Of a stretch of 64,000 nt of DNA, positions 52,970 to 61,748 are shown one piece after another. The DNA is from Planosporangium spinosum (GTDB lineage: Bacteria; Actinomycetota; Actinomycetes; Mycobacteriales; Micromonosporaceae): assembly GCF_049999945.1 (NCBI RefSeq), contig NZ_JBLYUB010000007.1:235120-299119 (forward strand), written 5' to 3'. The position numbers were made by a program, and so were the translations under genes. Below the pieces are notes generated by a model. The model was not told the origin of the DNA and ran no database searches. It saw only the letters and a list, made by a program, of their open reading frames with translations. Numbering within the stretch: position 1 is the stretch's first letter; each line of letters begins with the position of its first letter.

Positions 52970-55857
52970 CGGCGCTCTCCGGCGGTAGCGGGTCGGAGCT
53001 GGCGTTCGGCGACGCGGCGGGTGGCCTCCGACGGCTCGGCGTCACCCAACTCCGCGAGGCGTTCTTCCAGGCGGCGCAGGGTGCGCCGGACCGCGTCGGG
53101 CCGCTGCGCTCGGCCGTGGATGCGCATGATGCGCTGGTACAGCTCCTCGTTGACCGGGTCGAACTCCAGGGCGCGTTCGAGGGCGGCAACCGCCTGGTCG
53201 GGGTGGTCGGCCTCGGTGATCTCGGCGATGCGGGCGTATACGGCGAGGATCTGGTGGCGGTAGGTGGTGGCGTGGTCGGTGATCCAGGTGTGGTCGTGGC
53301 CGTCGGCGAAGTCGCCTGTGTACAGCTCGGCCGCTTCGCGCAGCGCGGTGAGCGCGGTGGTGTCGTCGTCGGCGGTGTTCGCGGCCTCGATGGCGGTGAG
53401 CATTTGCCACAGGTCCACGGCGATGAGGTCCGGGTCGAGGCGGTAGCGGCCGGTGGCGGGGTCGTAGACGACGAACATGGCCTCGGTGTTGCCGGTGGCG
53501 GTGCGTAGCACTCGGCGGATGGTGCTGATGTCGGTGCGGATGCGCTTGCCGGCGGTGGCCGGGTCGGTGTCGGGGTGCAGGTCGGCGGCGAGTTGGTCGA
53601 GGGTGCGCCCGCGCGGGTGCACGGCCAGGGAGGCGAGGACGATGTAGGAGCCGCTGCGCATGCCGGTGGCCACCGGCCCGGTCTCGGTTTCGACCAGGAT
53701 CGGGCCGAGCACCCGTAGCCGCACCGGAGCGGGCCTGCGGGTGGCCTGGGCGGGAACCGGCTCGGCCACCTCGGCGGACGTAGCGCTGCCGGCTGAGGCG
53801 CCACCGGCCGGGTCGAGGTCGATGTCGTGGCCGGGCTCCGGGCGCGGGGCGGCGTCGGTGAGCATTCCGAGGACGGCGGCGAGGTCGCCCGTCGCGAGGG
53901 TGGACAGCCGCGCCAGTCCGGCGGCGTCGTCGCCGCTGGTGGTGCCGTCGGCGGCGACGTCGACGGTGGGGATGCCGTCGAGGCCGCCGAGGATGACCGG
54001 GTGCAGGTGCAGTGCGGCGCGGTGCGCGCCGACCGCGCGCAGGCGGGCGGCGTGCCGGGTGGTGGCCTCGATGAGCAGCACGTACGGCGGCTGGGCTTCG
54101 GCGTGGTCGGTGCGGGCGTTGAGTGCGGTGATGGTGTCGACGTCGAAGGTGTCCAGCAGCCGCCGCCGCACGATCATCTCCTCCTCGGCGTGGGTGACGG
54201 CCGCGGCGACCTCGTCGAGGATGATGAGGCGTTCCCCGTCGAAGCTGGTGGCGTCGGGATCGAGGCCGACCAACGGCGCACCGGCGGGCAGCAGTCGGGC
54301 GAGGACGTCGGCGGTGGTGACCACCACCGGCCGTGCCTCGGCGGCCTGCGTGGCGCCGGTGGCGAGGGCGGCGGCCAGCACCGCGCGGGCGGCCGGTTCC
54401 GCGCCGTCACCGGTCAGGGCGAGGCCGGGGCCGGGCAGGTCGAACAGACTGACCTCGGTCCCGGCCGCGTCGATGCCGATCGGGGCGGGCACCGGCGGGG
54501 CCGGGGGTCGGTGCGGAGGGTGGTCCTCGGCGCGCAGATGGCGGGCACCGATCGTGTCGACCACCGCGAGAGGCTCGGGCACCGGCGTGGGCTGTGCCTT
54601 GATGCGGGCCGCGATCGGGAAGCTCAGCCGGGCGCGGCGTCGTCGTTGCAGGCGCAGCAGCGACGCTACGGCCGCGATGAGGGCGGCCAGGCCGAGGCTG
54701 ATCCACCCCTGCGACGGCAGACTGATCCCCGTCTCGTCGTGGTCCTTCCCGGCCTCGCTGTCGGGTGCGGCGGGCTCGGTAGCCGGTGGGCTGCTGTTGG
54801 CTGGTGTGGTATCGGCGGGACTGGTGGACGGGGCGACGCCGCCGTTCGCGGCGGCGGGCGTCGACGGTGCCGGAGTGGCCGGGGTCGACGGTGCGAGCGA
54901 CGCCGCGCCCGGCGCTGACGGCGCGGGGGCGGCCTGCCTCGGAGTCGGGTCGGCCGCGCCTGCGTTGGCAGGGGCTGGGGCAGCGGGCGCGGGGGCGGCG
55001 GGTGAAGCCGCCTCGGGCTGCGCCGGTGCGCCGTCGCGGGCCGGCAGGGCGAGAACCCACCCGACGTGGATTTCATCGGGGTCGGTGAGGGTGTAGCCGT
55101 TGGCCTGGAGGTGGCCGCGGTTGAGGGTGTAGATCTCGCGCCAGCGGTGCGGGTCGCCGAGCTTGTCTGCGGCCAGGTCCCACAGGTTGTCTCCGGCGAC
55201 CACACGGTGGACTCCGCCCGGGGCGTCGCGCGCCCACCCCGGCACGTCGCCGTCGCGGTGGTCGGCGGAGACGACCGGTACCGCCGTGGCGGCCGGGGCG
55301 TGCACGGTGATGGCCGGGCGCGGACCGGTGTGCGCGATGGGCGCGGCGGCCGGTTGCGCGGTGGCGACGGCCACGGCCGGGCGACGCGCGGCGGCGTCAG
55401 CGGCAGCGGCGGCGCTGGTGGTGCCCGCGCTGGTGACGGCGCGGGCGGCGTCGAACAGCACCGCGCCGATGATGGAGCCGACCAGCACGGCGGCCACCCA
55501 GCGGATCGGGCCGCGCCCGGTCACTGGTGTGTGGAACTGACCCCGGCGGGCGGCGGCGGTGGCCGCGCTCGCCTCGATGACCTCGACGACCACGTGCCGG
55601 ACGAAGACCAGCCACAGTACCCAGCCGATCGAGGCGAGCAGCCCGAGGATCATCTGGTCCGACCAGGGGTTCGTCAGCGCGGCCGACACGTCGGCCAGGT
55701 CGGGAATCTGGGCGGGCTGGGGCCAGCCGAGCCAACCCAGCGGCCACCCGGCCGAGACGGTCAGCAGCCAGGGCACCCCGGCGACGAAGCCGGTCAGGAC
55801 GGCGAGGGCGGCGACGGCCCGCAGTAGCCGGCCGACGGCGACGAGGGCGCGCACCAT
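52966..55857 (-). CDS. Transmembrane protein with external LysM and internal SARP-type DNA-binding/BTAD region
   Basis: A 963-residue protein. Four helices are visible (~10-35, ~69-92, ~119-138, ~385-402). Positive charges (RHVVVEV...RRGQFHT, RLQRRRRAR) put the LysM domain (~217-272: VVAGDNLWDLAADKLGDPHRWR) and a long Pro/Ala linker outside. Residues 403-963 would be inside. The cytosolic part contains a NTPase-like region with a weak loop (~430-690). It ends in a SARP winged helix (~713-810: VRLRVLGPILVETETG, GKRIRTDISTIRRVL) and a BTAD helical repeat domain (~815-955). It is encoded between the pilin genes and the SpdB-like gene. It could sense cell-wall state and control transcription, like ToxR-type one-component regulators. 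Confidence 0.8.
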   Translation of the reverse strand: MVRALVAVGRLLRAVAALAVLTGFVAGVPWLLTVSAGWPLGWLGWPQPAQIPDLADVSAALTNPWSDQMILGLLASIGWVLWLVFVRHVVVEVIEASAATAAARRGQFHTPVTGRGPIRWVAAVLVGSIIGAVLFDAARAVTSAGTTSAAAAADAAARRPAVAVATAQPAAAPIAHTGPRPAITVHAPAATAVPVVSADHRDGDVPGWARDAPGGVHRVVAGDNLWDLAADKLGDPHRWREIYTLNRGHLQANGYTLTDPDEIHVGWVLALPARDGAPAQPEAASPAAPAPAAPAPANAGAADPTPRQAAPAPSAPGAASLAPSTPATPAPSTPAAANGGVAPSTSPADTTPANSSPPATEPAAPDSEAGKDHDETGISLPSQGWISLGLAALIAAVASLLRLQRRRRARLSFPIAARIKAQPTPVPEPLAVVDTIGARHLRAEDHPPHRPPAPPVPAPIGIDAAGTEVSLFDLPGPGLALTGDGAEPAARAVLAAALATGATQAAEARPVVVTTADVLARLLPAGAPLVGLDPDATSFDGERLIILDEVAAAVTHAEEEMIVRRRLLDTFDVDTITALNARTDHAEAQPPYVLLIEATTRHAARLRAVGAHRAALHLHPVILGGLDGIPTVDVAADGTTSGDDAAGLARLSTLATGDLAAVLGMLTDAAPRPEPGHDIDLDPAGGASAGSATSAEVAEPVPAQATRRPAPVRLRVLGPILVETETGPVATGMRSGSYIVLASLAVHPRGRTLDQLAADLHPDTDPATAGKRIRTDISTIRRVLRTATGNTEAMFVVYDPATGRYRLDPDLIAVDLWQMLTAIEAANTADDDTTALTALREAAELYTGDFADGHDHTWITDHATTYRHQILAVYARIAEITEADHPDQAVAALERALEFDPVNEELYQRIMRIHGRAQRPDAVRRTLRRLEERLAELGDAEPSEATRRVAERQLRPATAGERR

Positions 55858-55895
55858 GCTCGCAGGTCTCCTTCGGAGGTCGGGTGGTGGTCGGG

Positions 55896-56354
55896 TCAGG
55901 TGTTGGGGCCGGTGACGCCGTGCACGGCGACGGCGGTCGCCGTCGCGGACACGTGCAGGTCGCGGACGCCGACGAGTTGCAGGATTTGCGTGCGGATCGT
56001 TCGGTGCACGGTGACCGTCACGGTGGTGGCCGTGGCCGAGGCATCACCGGGGACACCGGCCGCCGACAACCAGGAGCGGGCGGTCGAGGCGGCACGGGTC
56101 GGGTCGAGCTGGGTGACGCCGCGGGTGCGGTAGGCGTACAGGTCGAGTTGCTGCGCCCCGGCGCGGGCGGCGGCCTGCGCGGTGTCGAGGGCCTGCACCT
56201 TGGCCGAGATCGCCAGGCCGGCGTCGAGCACCAGCCCGGCCACCGCGACCAGCGCGACGCTGATCAGCACCACGAACGGCGTCACCTGCCCGGCGTCACC
56301 GCTGCCGATACGCTGAAGCACCCACCGGCCCAGGGCACGGATGCGGGACTTCAC
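55896..56354 (-). CDS. TadG-like pilus-assembly protein
   Basis: A 152-residue protein with an N-terminal pilin-like helix (DAGQVTPFVVLISVALVAVAGLVLDAGLAI) and AALDTAQAAARAGAQQLDL-like sequence typical of the Tad pseudopilin/TadG family. GTG 56354 overlaps the upstream stop by four bases. It is the third in a row of pseudopilin-type genes. Confidence 0.78.
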   Translation of the reverse strand: MKSRIRALGRWVLQRIGSGDAGQVTPFVVLISVALVAVAGLVLDAGLAISAKVQALDTAQAAARAGAQQLDLYAYRTRGVTQLDPTRAASTARSWLSAAGVPGDASATATTVTVTVHRTIRTQILQLVGVRDLHVSATATAVAVHGVTGPNT

Positions 56355-56824
56355 GAGGCGTTTCCTCTCCACTGGTCAACTGGCGACGTCGCGGCCGACT
56401 CCACGACGCGGCTGCCGGGCACCCCGAGTAGGAGAAGATCGGACAGTCGGACCCGGCACGAGACGGTGACGGTGACCGCTCCACCCGGCCGCAACCCACC
56501 CGTACTCACCTGTACGTCGGTCTGCTGGCAGGTCACGCGCCGGGCGGCGAGGGTGTCGCGGGCGGTGCGCTCGGCGTCCACCACGGCCGCCGGCTGGGTA
56601 CGGGCGATCGACCCGGAGCGGGCGCCGCTACTAGCGGCGGCGTCCACGTCGATCTGTGCCGAGGCCAGGCGGCCACACAGCACCACGAGCAGCAGAAACA
56701 TGACCAGTAGCGGGGTGAGCAGCGCCAGCTCGGCGGTACTCGCCCCGGCATCCGGTGTGCTGATGAGTACCCGCCATCGAGAGGAGATGGCGGCGGATGG
56801 TGACCTGCGATGTGTGGAGATCAT
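56351..56824 (-). CDS. TadE-like pseudopilin
   Basis: A 157-residue protein. The TadE-type segment DAGASTAELALLTPLLVMFLLLVVLCGRLASAQ has the conserved Glu after a prepilin-like stretch. The remainder is a Cys-containing extracellular domain. It begins at ATG 56824, overlapping the previous stop (ATGA). Confidence 0.8.
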   Translation of the reverse strand: MISTHRRSPSAAISSRWRVLISTPDAGASTAELALLTPLLVMFLLLVVLCGRLASAQIDVDAAASSGARSGSIARTQPAAVVDAERTARDTLAARRVTCQQTDVQVSTGGLRPGGAVTVTVSCRVRLSDLLLLGVPGSRVVESAATSPVDQWRGNAS

Positions 56825-57306
56825 TGTGCGTTCCCTGGGGTGGTCCATCGCTCGACCGGACGCACGACCACGACGTTGACGCGCCAATGGAAGCCCGGAA
56901 CGACGGTGGCTGCGGAGCCTGTGATCTCGGCGCGGACCTCGGTGGCGGTGCGGGTGACCGACACCGACGGGTTGGCCAGCACGCCGGAACCGACCGCGGT
57001 CAGAGTGTCGCCGCCAGCGGCCCGGCCGGCGGCGGCGCTGGACTGGTAGCCGGCGGCGGTGCTCGCGGCCCGGGTGGCGGCGGCTTGCGCGACGTGGGTG
57101 GCGTGCATCCACACTCCGGCCTGGATGACGGTCATGACGATGAGCAGCAGCAGCGGCATGGCAACGACCAGCTCGGCGGTTGCCGCGCCCACGTCCGGGC
57201 GAGCGGCGGCGCGCCGCCACCGGACGCGTAGCCACCCTGTCGCGCCACGTGCAGGGGAGGACGGGCGCGCGGCACGGCGGTTTCGGGAGATGGTCAGCAG
57301 TGGCAT
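56821..57306 (-). CDS. TadE/TadG-family pseudopilin
   Basis: A 161-residue protein with a basic leader and DVGAATAELVVAMPLLLLIVMTVIQAGVWMHATHVAQAAATRAA, the TadE-like transmembrane segment. The rest is a soluble beta-rich domain. It lies eight bases downstream of the Flp-like pilin gene. Confidence 0.8.
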   Translation of the reverse strand: MPLLTISRNRRAARPSSPARGATGWLRVRWRRAAARPDVGAATAELVVAMPLLLLIVMTVIQAGVWMHATHVAQAAATRAASTAAGYQSSAAAGRAAGGDTLTAVGSGVLANPSVSVTRTATEVRAEITGSAATVVPGFHWRVNVVVVRPVERWTTPGNAQ

Positions 57307-57314
57307 GGCAGCGG

Positions 57315-57506
57315 TCAGCCGAGGTTGATGCTGTTGGCTTTGCTGGAGACCTTGGCCGCGATGATGCCGATGACGACTAGTGCGAGGGCGACCAGCAGCG
57401 CGGTGACCAGGACGGCCTCGGTGGAGTAGCCGCCGTCCTTGGTGTTGCGCACCTGGTTCCAGCGGTGGCGGATCTCGGCGGTCAGGTAGCTCAGCAGTGC
57501 GGGCAT
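57315..57506 (-). CDS. Flp-type pilin
   Basis: A 63-residue protein: MPALLSYLTAEIRHRWNQV followed by DGGYSTEAVLVTALLVALALVVIGIIAAKV. The Gly-x-Ser-x-Glu before a long hydrophobic helix is the class IVb prepilin cleavage pattern. It would be the major pilus subunit; the prepilin peptidase is not in this window. Confidence 0.8.
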   Translation of the reverse strand: MPALLSYLTAEIRHRWNQVRNTKDGGYSTEAVLVTALLVALALVVIGIIAAKVSSKANSINLG

Positions 57507-57520
57507 GGGGTGCTTCTCCT

Positions 57521-57652
57521 TCAGGTGCGGGCCAGTGCGGACGGGTGGCGGTCGTGTCGTGGTGAGGCGCACTGGGCGACGAGCACGGCGCCCAATCCGA
57601 GGGCGAACACCGCCGCCGTCACGGCGGGGAGGATGCGGGTTTCGGTACTCAC
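57521..57652 (-). CDS. Very small membrane peptide between pilin and TadC genes
   Basis: A 43-residue open frame starting at GTG 57652 with AAGGAGG at the correct distance and ending 15 bases before the pilin gene. It encodes MSTETRILPAVTAAVFALGL, then GAVLVAQCASPRHDRHPSAL. A single membrane helix with one Cys is seen. The good ribosome-binding site and operon position support it; there is no family match. Confidence 0.5.
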   Translation of the reverse strand: MSTETRILPAVTAAVFALGLGAVLVAQCASPRHDRHPSALART

Positions 57653-57719
57653 GTCGGGCCTCCTTCCAGGTGAGCGGAGCGGACAGGTTATGGGTGGGGA
57701 TGGGCGAGTTCACGGGGAC

Positions 57720-58616
57720 CTAGAGGCCGCTGAGGACGGCCGCCAGGGCGGGATAGCCGAGGAAGATGAGGAACCCACCGAACAGGGCGACGATGGGCAG
57801 GCTCATGCGCTCGGTCGCGGCGTTGGCCTCGCCCTCGGCGTCGGTGAGTTGCCGGTCGCGCATCGCCACCGCCCGTGAGCGCAGCGACGCGCGCACCCGG
57901 GCACCTTCGGTGCCGGCCATGCCCACGGTCGCGGCGAGCTGCTGCAACTCGGCCACCGCGAGGCGCCGACCGAGCACGGCGAGGATGTCCCACGGCGGCA
58001 CCCGCGCCAGCCGGGCCTCGGTGAGCGCGTAGCGCAACTCGGAATAGGCAGGTCCGGACCCGACCGCGGCGGCCTCATCGAGGGCCTGGTCGACGCCGGA
58101 CCCGGCCGCGAGGCTGATCACCACCAGGTCCAAAAAGGAGCTGAGGGCGTCGCGGAACGCCGCCCGGTGCTTGGCCGCATCCGAGCGGACCGCCAGCTCC
58201 GGGACGGCGAATCCGGCCGCCCCCAGCACGAGCGACGCCACCGCCGGCATGGTGAACCCCGGGGCCATCCCGGCGAAGGCGAGCAGGGTGGCGACCACCG
58301 GCGGCACCAGCAGCCCGAACACGGCGGCGGTCGCCTGCTCGGCCAGGTGCACGTCGATCGGCTTGTCCACCGTCGCCAAATCGCGGCGGGTGCTCGCGGT
58401 GGGCAGGCCGAGACGGCGCAGCCGCTGCACTGCCGGGCGGCCCCACCGTCCGGCCCAGCCGGAGGCGGCGTCGGCGGCCTCGGCTTGGGCGCGGCGGGCC
58501 AGCCCGTACGGAGCGTCGAGCGCCTTGTCGAGGCGTGGCGGGCGGGGTGCCCAGCCGACGACGAGCAGCCACAGCCCGATGCCGGTGCCGGCACCGAACA
58601 GCAACGCTCCGGTCAT
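57720..58616 (-). CDS. TadC-like type II secretion system F protein
   Basis: A 298-residue inner-membrane platform protein of the Tad system. The T2SSF domain is visible (FRDALSSFLDLVVISLAAGSGVDQALDEAA, RYALTEARLARVPPWDILAVLGRRL) with C-terminal helices. ATG 58616 overlaps the tadB stop. Confidence 0.88.
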   Translation of the reverse strand: MTGALLFGAGTGIGLWLLVVGWAPRPPRLDKALDAPYGLARRAQAEAADAASGWAGRWGRPAVQRLRRLGLPTASTRRDLATVDKPIDVHLAEQATAAVFGLLVPPVVATLLAFAGMAPGFTMPAVASLVLGAAGFAVPELAVRSDAAKHRAAFRDALSSFLDLVVISLAAGSGVDQALDEAAAVGSGPAYSELRYALTEARLARVPPWDILAVLGRRLAVAELQQLAATVGMAGTEGARVRASLRSRAVAMRDRQLTDAEGEANAATERMSLPIVALFGGFLIFLGYPALAAVLSGL

Positions 58617-59509
58617 GACAGCACCACCGCCTCGGCGTCCGTGCCGTCGGCGACGCCCTGCAAGATCCGGGCGGTGTCGCGGTCACGCATCAGCCGGGCC
58701 AGCCAGAAGAACGCGAACGCGAAGCAGCCGCCGGCGGCCAGGAGGACGAGCTGCCCGGTCGCGGTGTCGAACGGCGCCAGGTAGCCCCGGTTGATCAGTG
58801 TGAGGACGCCGGCCATGGCCAGGGTGGCACCAACGATGACCCGCGCGGAGGTGCGGTTGCGTTTGCGGCCGGCGGCGATGCGCTGGCGGGAGGCGACTTT
58901 GGCCCGCGCGGACGCGGCCAGCTCGCCGAGCACCTCGCCGAGCTGCCCGGCGCTGCCCCGTGCGGCCATCAGCAGACCGGCCACGACGAGGTCGGCGGTG
59001 GGGTCGGCCAGTTCGGCGGCGAACGCGCGCAGCGCCGCCGGTAGCCGCCAACTGCGCTGTAGCCGCAGCGCCAGCCGGGTCACCTCCTCGCGGATCGGCT
59101 CGGGAGACTCGATGGCGCTGGTGGTGATGGCCTGCTCGAGCCCGGCCGCGCCGGACAGGTTGTCGCGCAGCGCCTCGGTCCAGGCGGCGATGGCCTCGAT
59201 GCGGGCGACCCGGCGGGCGTGGTCGCGGTCCGGACCGATGACGGCCGGTAGCACCCACGCCCCCACGACGGACAGCGCCGCCGCGACCGGCCAGCGGGTC
59301 ACCACGGCCACGACCACACCCACAGCCAGGCAGAGGGCCACCCGGCGGCGGTCGACCGGCCCACGGGCCGAGGTCAACCTCGACAGCCACGAGTCCGTTT
59401 CGAGGTCCGCGGGCCCGTCGTCACGCCCGACCAGCCCCAGCCACACCAGGACCACCCCGACCGCCGTACCCAGCCCCAGCAGCGCGGCCAGGGGCACGGT
59501 CAACGTCAT
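58613..59509 (-). CDS. TadB-like type II secretion system F protein
   Basis: A 298-residue membrane protein with N-terminal helices and the T2SSF core (IEAIAAWTEALRDNLSGAAGLEQAI, LRAFAAELADPTADLVVAGLLMAA) and two C-terminal helices. It pairs with the downstream TadC-like protein. ATG 59509 overlaps the cpaF stop (ATGA). Confidence 0.88.
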   Translation of the reverse strand: MTLTVPLAALLGLGTAVGVVLVWLGLVGRDDGPADLETDSWLSRLTSARGPVDRRRVALCLAVGVVVAVVTRWPVAAALSVVGAWVLPAVIGPDRDHARRVARIEAIAAWTEALRDNLSGAAGLEQAITTSAIESPEPIREEVTRLALRLQRSWRLPAALRAFAAELADPTADLVVAGLLMAARGSAGQLGEVLGELAASARAKVASRQRIAAGRKRNRTSARVIVGATLAMAGVLTLINRGYLAPFDTATGQLVLLAAGGCFAFAFFWLARLMRDRDTARILQGVADGTDAEAVVLS

Positions 59510-60930
59510 GACGCCCACCCCCCGCCCGCAGCGGTGCGGGCCTCGTCCAGCACCCGGGGGTCGAACCCGTGCTCGGCGAGCATCGTCAGCAGTCCGGTCG
59601 ACGGCGGCGCACCAGGGACCGCCCGCCCGTCGGAGCCGGGCCGGAAGACCTCGTTGGAGGCGACCGACAGGCCGTCGGCGTCGACCACCTCGCGTACCGA
59701 GGTCACCACGCGGCGGCCGGTGTCGGTCAGGCTGAGGTGTACCACCAGGTGCACCGACTCGGCCACCAGAACGTTCGTGGTGGCCGGGTCGAGACGCTGC
59801 GGGGCCTGCGCGGCGTAGAGGACGAGCTTTTTGAACACTCCGGCCGACGACGAGGCGTGGATGGTGCCCAACGAGCCGTCGTTGCCCTGGCTCATGGCGT
59901 TGAGCATCGGGATGACCTCGTGGCCGCGGATCTCGCCGACGATCACCCGGTCCGGCGACATCCGCAGCCCTGAGCGGAACAGCATGCTCATGTCGATGGC
60001 GCCCTCGCCCTCGACGTTGGCCTCCCGCGCCTGCAGCGCCACCACGTCCGGGTGCAGCGCCTTGTCGGCGTCCAGGGCCAGCTCGTAGGTGTCTTCGATA
60101 GTGACGATCCGCTCCTGCGGACCGATCGTCGACGCCAGCGCGCGCAGGAGCGTGGTCTTGCCGGCACCGGTACGCCCGGCGATGAGCGTGTTCAACCGCG
60201 CCCGCACCCCGGCGGCCAGGAGCTCGCGCAGCACCGGGTTGAGGGTGCCGAGCTGCTCCAGGTCGGCGAGGGTGACCTTGACGTAGCCGTGGCGGCGGAT
60301 CGACAGCGCTGGCCGTTTCGTCACCGACATGATTGCGTGCAGCCGGGAGCCATCCGGCAGCTGAAGGTTGAGGATGGGGGAGGCCCGGTCCCAGCGGCGT
60401 TCCTCGGCGCCCTCGCCGCCGGTCTCGGCGCGGCCGGCGTCGGCCGCCAGTCGGCGGATCAGCTCCACCATGTCCGCATCCGAGTCGGCGATCGGGGCAA
60501 CCTGCACGCGGGTGCCGTCGGCGTAGCGCACGAACACCTGGTCGAAGCCGTTGGCGTGAATCTCCTCCACCCGCTCGTCGGTGAGCAGCGGCTGCAGGCC
60601 CCCGGCGCCCAGCAGCATGTCGGCCACCGCCCGCGCCACCCGCGACTCGACGTCCGGGCGAAGCGGCGGGCGGCCGGCGTTCATCTCGGTCGTGGCATAG
60701 GCGTCGAGCGCTTCGGTGATCAGCCGGCGGGTCGTCGCCTGCTGTTCGGCGGCCGACATCACCGCGCCGGTGGCGGTCTCGTGGGCCCGGGTGGCGCGGG
60801 TCAGCCGCTCGGCTACCTCGCGGCGGATGCGGCGCACCACGGTGATCTCGCTGGCGTCGCCTGGAACCTCGGGCGTCAAGCCCTCACGCCGGTTGCCGTC
60901 CGGCGGCAGTGGCTCGAAGGGGTAGCTCAT
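59506..60930 (-). CDS. cpaF: CpaF/TadA-family secretion ATPase
   Basis: A 474-residue type II/IV secretion ATPase that drives pilus assembly. P-loop AGRTGAGKTTLLRALA (residues ~251-266), an EDTYELALD Asp box, DRVIVGEIRGHEVIPMLNAM (Walker B) and GNDGSLGTIHASS (His box) are all present. A winged N-terminal region precedes them. ATG 60930 overlaps the TadZ-like stop. Confidence 0.93.
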   Translation of the reverse strand: MSYPFEPLPPDGNRREGLTPEVPGDASEITVVRRIRREVAERLTRATRAHETATGAVMSAAEQQATTRRLITEALDAYATTEMNAGRPPLRPDVESRVARAVADMLLGAGGLQPLLTDERVEEIHANGFDQVFVRYADGTRVQVAPIADSDADMVELIRRLAADAGRAETGGEGAEERRWDRASPILNLQLPDGSRLHAIMSVTKRPALSIRRHGYVKVTLADLEQLGTLNPVLRELLAAGVRARLNTLIAGRTGAGKTTLLRALASTIGPQERIVTIEDTYELALDADKALHPDVVALQAREANVEGEGAIDMSMLFRSGLRMSPDRVIVGEIRGHEVIPMLNAMSQGNDGSLGTIHASSSAGVFKKLVLYAAQAPQRLDPATTNVLVAESVHLVVHLSLTDTGRRVVTSVREVVDADGLSVASNEVFRPGSDGRAVPGAPPSTGLLTMLAEHGFDPRVLDEARTAAGGGWAS

Positions 60931-61748
60931 CCGATGGCCTCCTCACGGGTGTGGTCCGGGTACGCAGGTGGGGCGATGGTCAGGTGCGGGGCGAGGTCGG
61001 CGAGCAGGTCTGCGTAGGCGCGCATCAGCGGCAGCCGCCGCCAGCGCCGGCCCGCGAGCAGCTCCCCGCCGAGCACCGCCGCGGCCTTCCGGTTGGCGGG
61101 CAGCGGCCCAAGCACGCCGAGCGCGCTCGGGTCGCGGGCCAGTTCCTCGACCAGGTACGTCGACAGCACCTCGGCCACGTCGGCGGCCGGGTAGACGCCC
61201 CCGGCGGCGAGCAGCACCACCAGCCGGCCCGTGCCGACATCGACCAGCTCGGCGAGGTACTCGCGCAGATGTGCCAGCTCGTCGGTGCGGGCGCGCGTCA
61301 TCACCAGCACCACGTCGGCCAGGCGCAGCAGCGGCCAGACCGGGGAACCGGAGGCGAGTCGACCGCAGTCGGCCATGATGAGCCGGTTGGGTGTGGTCAG
61401 CACGCTGCGCCCGGTGCCCGTCAGTTCGGGCAGCGCGGCGCGGGTCTGCGCTCCGCCCGCCGGGGCCACCACTACCGGCACCGCCACGTCACCGATCACC
61501 ACCGCCTGTTGGCCAGCGGCGAAAGCGTCCTCGGCATTCGTGGCGCCCCGGGCGGCGGCAGCCAGGTCCACCAGACTCGGCGCGGCGGCTAGGTCGAGGC
61601 GGCGCATCAGGTCCCCGCCTGCCGGATCAGCCTCCATCACCACCGCCTGCGCCTGGGCCGGGGCGACGGCGGCCAACCCGAGCGCGGTCGTCGTCGCCCC
61701 GGGACGGCCCTTGACGTAGGTCACGGCGAGCAGCGGCATGTCAGTCAC
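60927..61748 (-). CDS. CpaE/TadZ-like ParA-family protein
   Basis: A 273-residue MinD/ParA-type protein. The N-terminal deviant P-loop is YVKGRPGATTTALGLA, lacking the usual second Lys/Gly order, so nucleotide hydrolysis may be weak. VVMEADPAGGDLMRRLDL and LIMADCGRLASG follow. TadZ proteins localise the pilus machine at the membrane. It overlaps the SAF protein (GTGA). Confidence 0.8.
   Translation of the reverse strand: MTDMPLLAVTYVKGRPGATTTALGLAAVAPAQAQAVVMEADPAGGDLMRRLDLAAAPSLVDLAAAARGATNAEDAFAAGQQAVVIGDVAVPVVVAPAGGAQTRAALPELTGTGRSVLTTPNRLIMADCGRLASGSPVWPLLRLADVVLVMTRARTDELAHLREYLAELVDVGTGRLVVLLAAGGVYPAADVAEVLSTYLVEELARDPSALGVLGPLPANRKAAAVLGGELLAGRRWRRLPLMRAYADLLADLAPHLTIAPPAYPDHTREEAIG

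Noticed and set aside
60927..61748. Chromosome/plasmid partition ParA
   Set aside because: The deviant P-loop and position between CpaB-like and CpaF genes fit TadZ/CpaE of a pilus locus; no ParB gene is adjacent.
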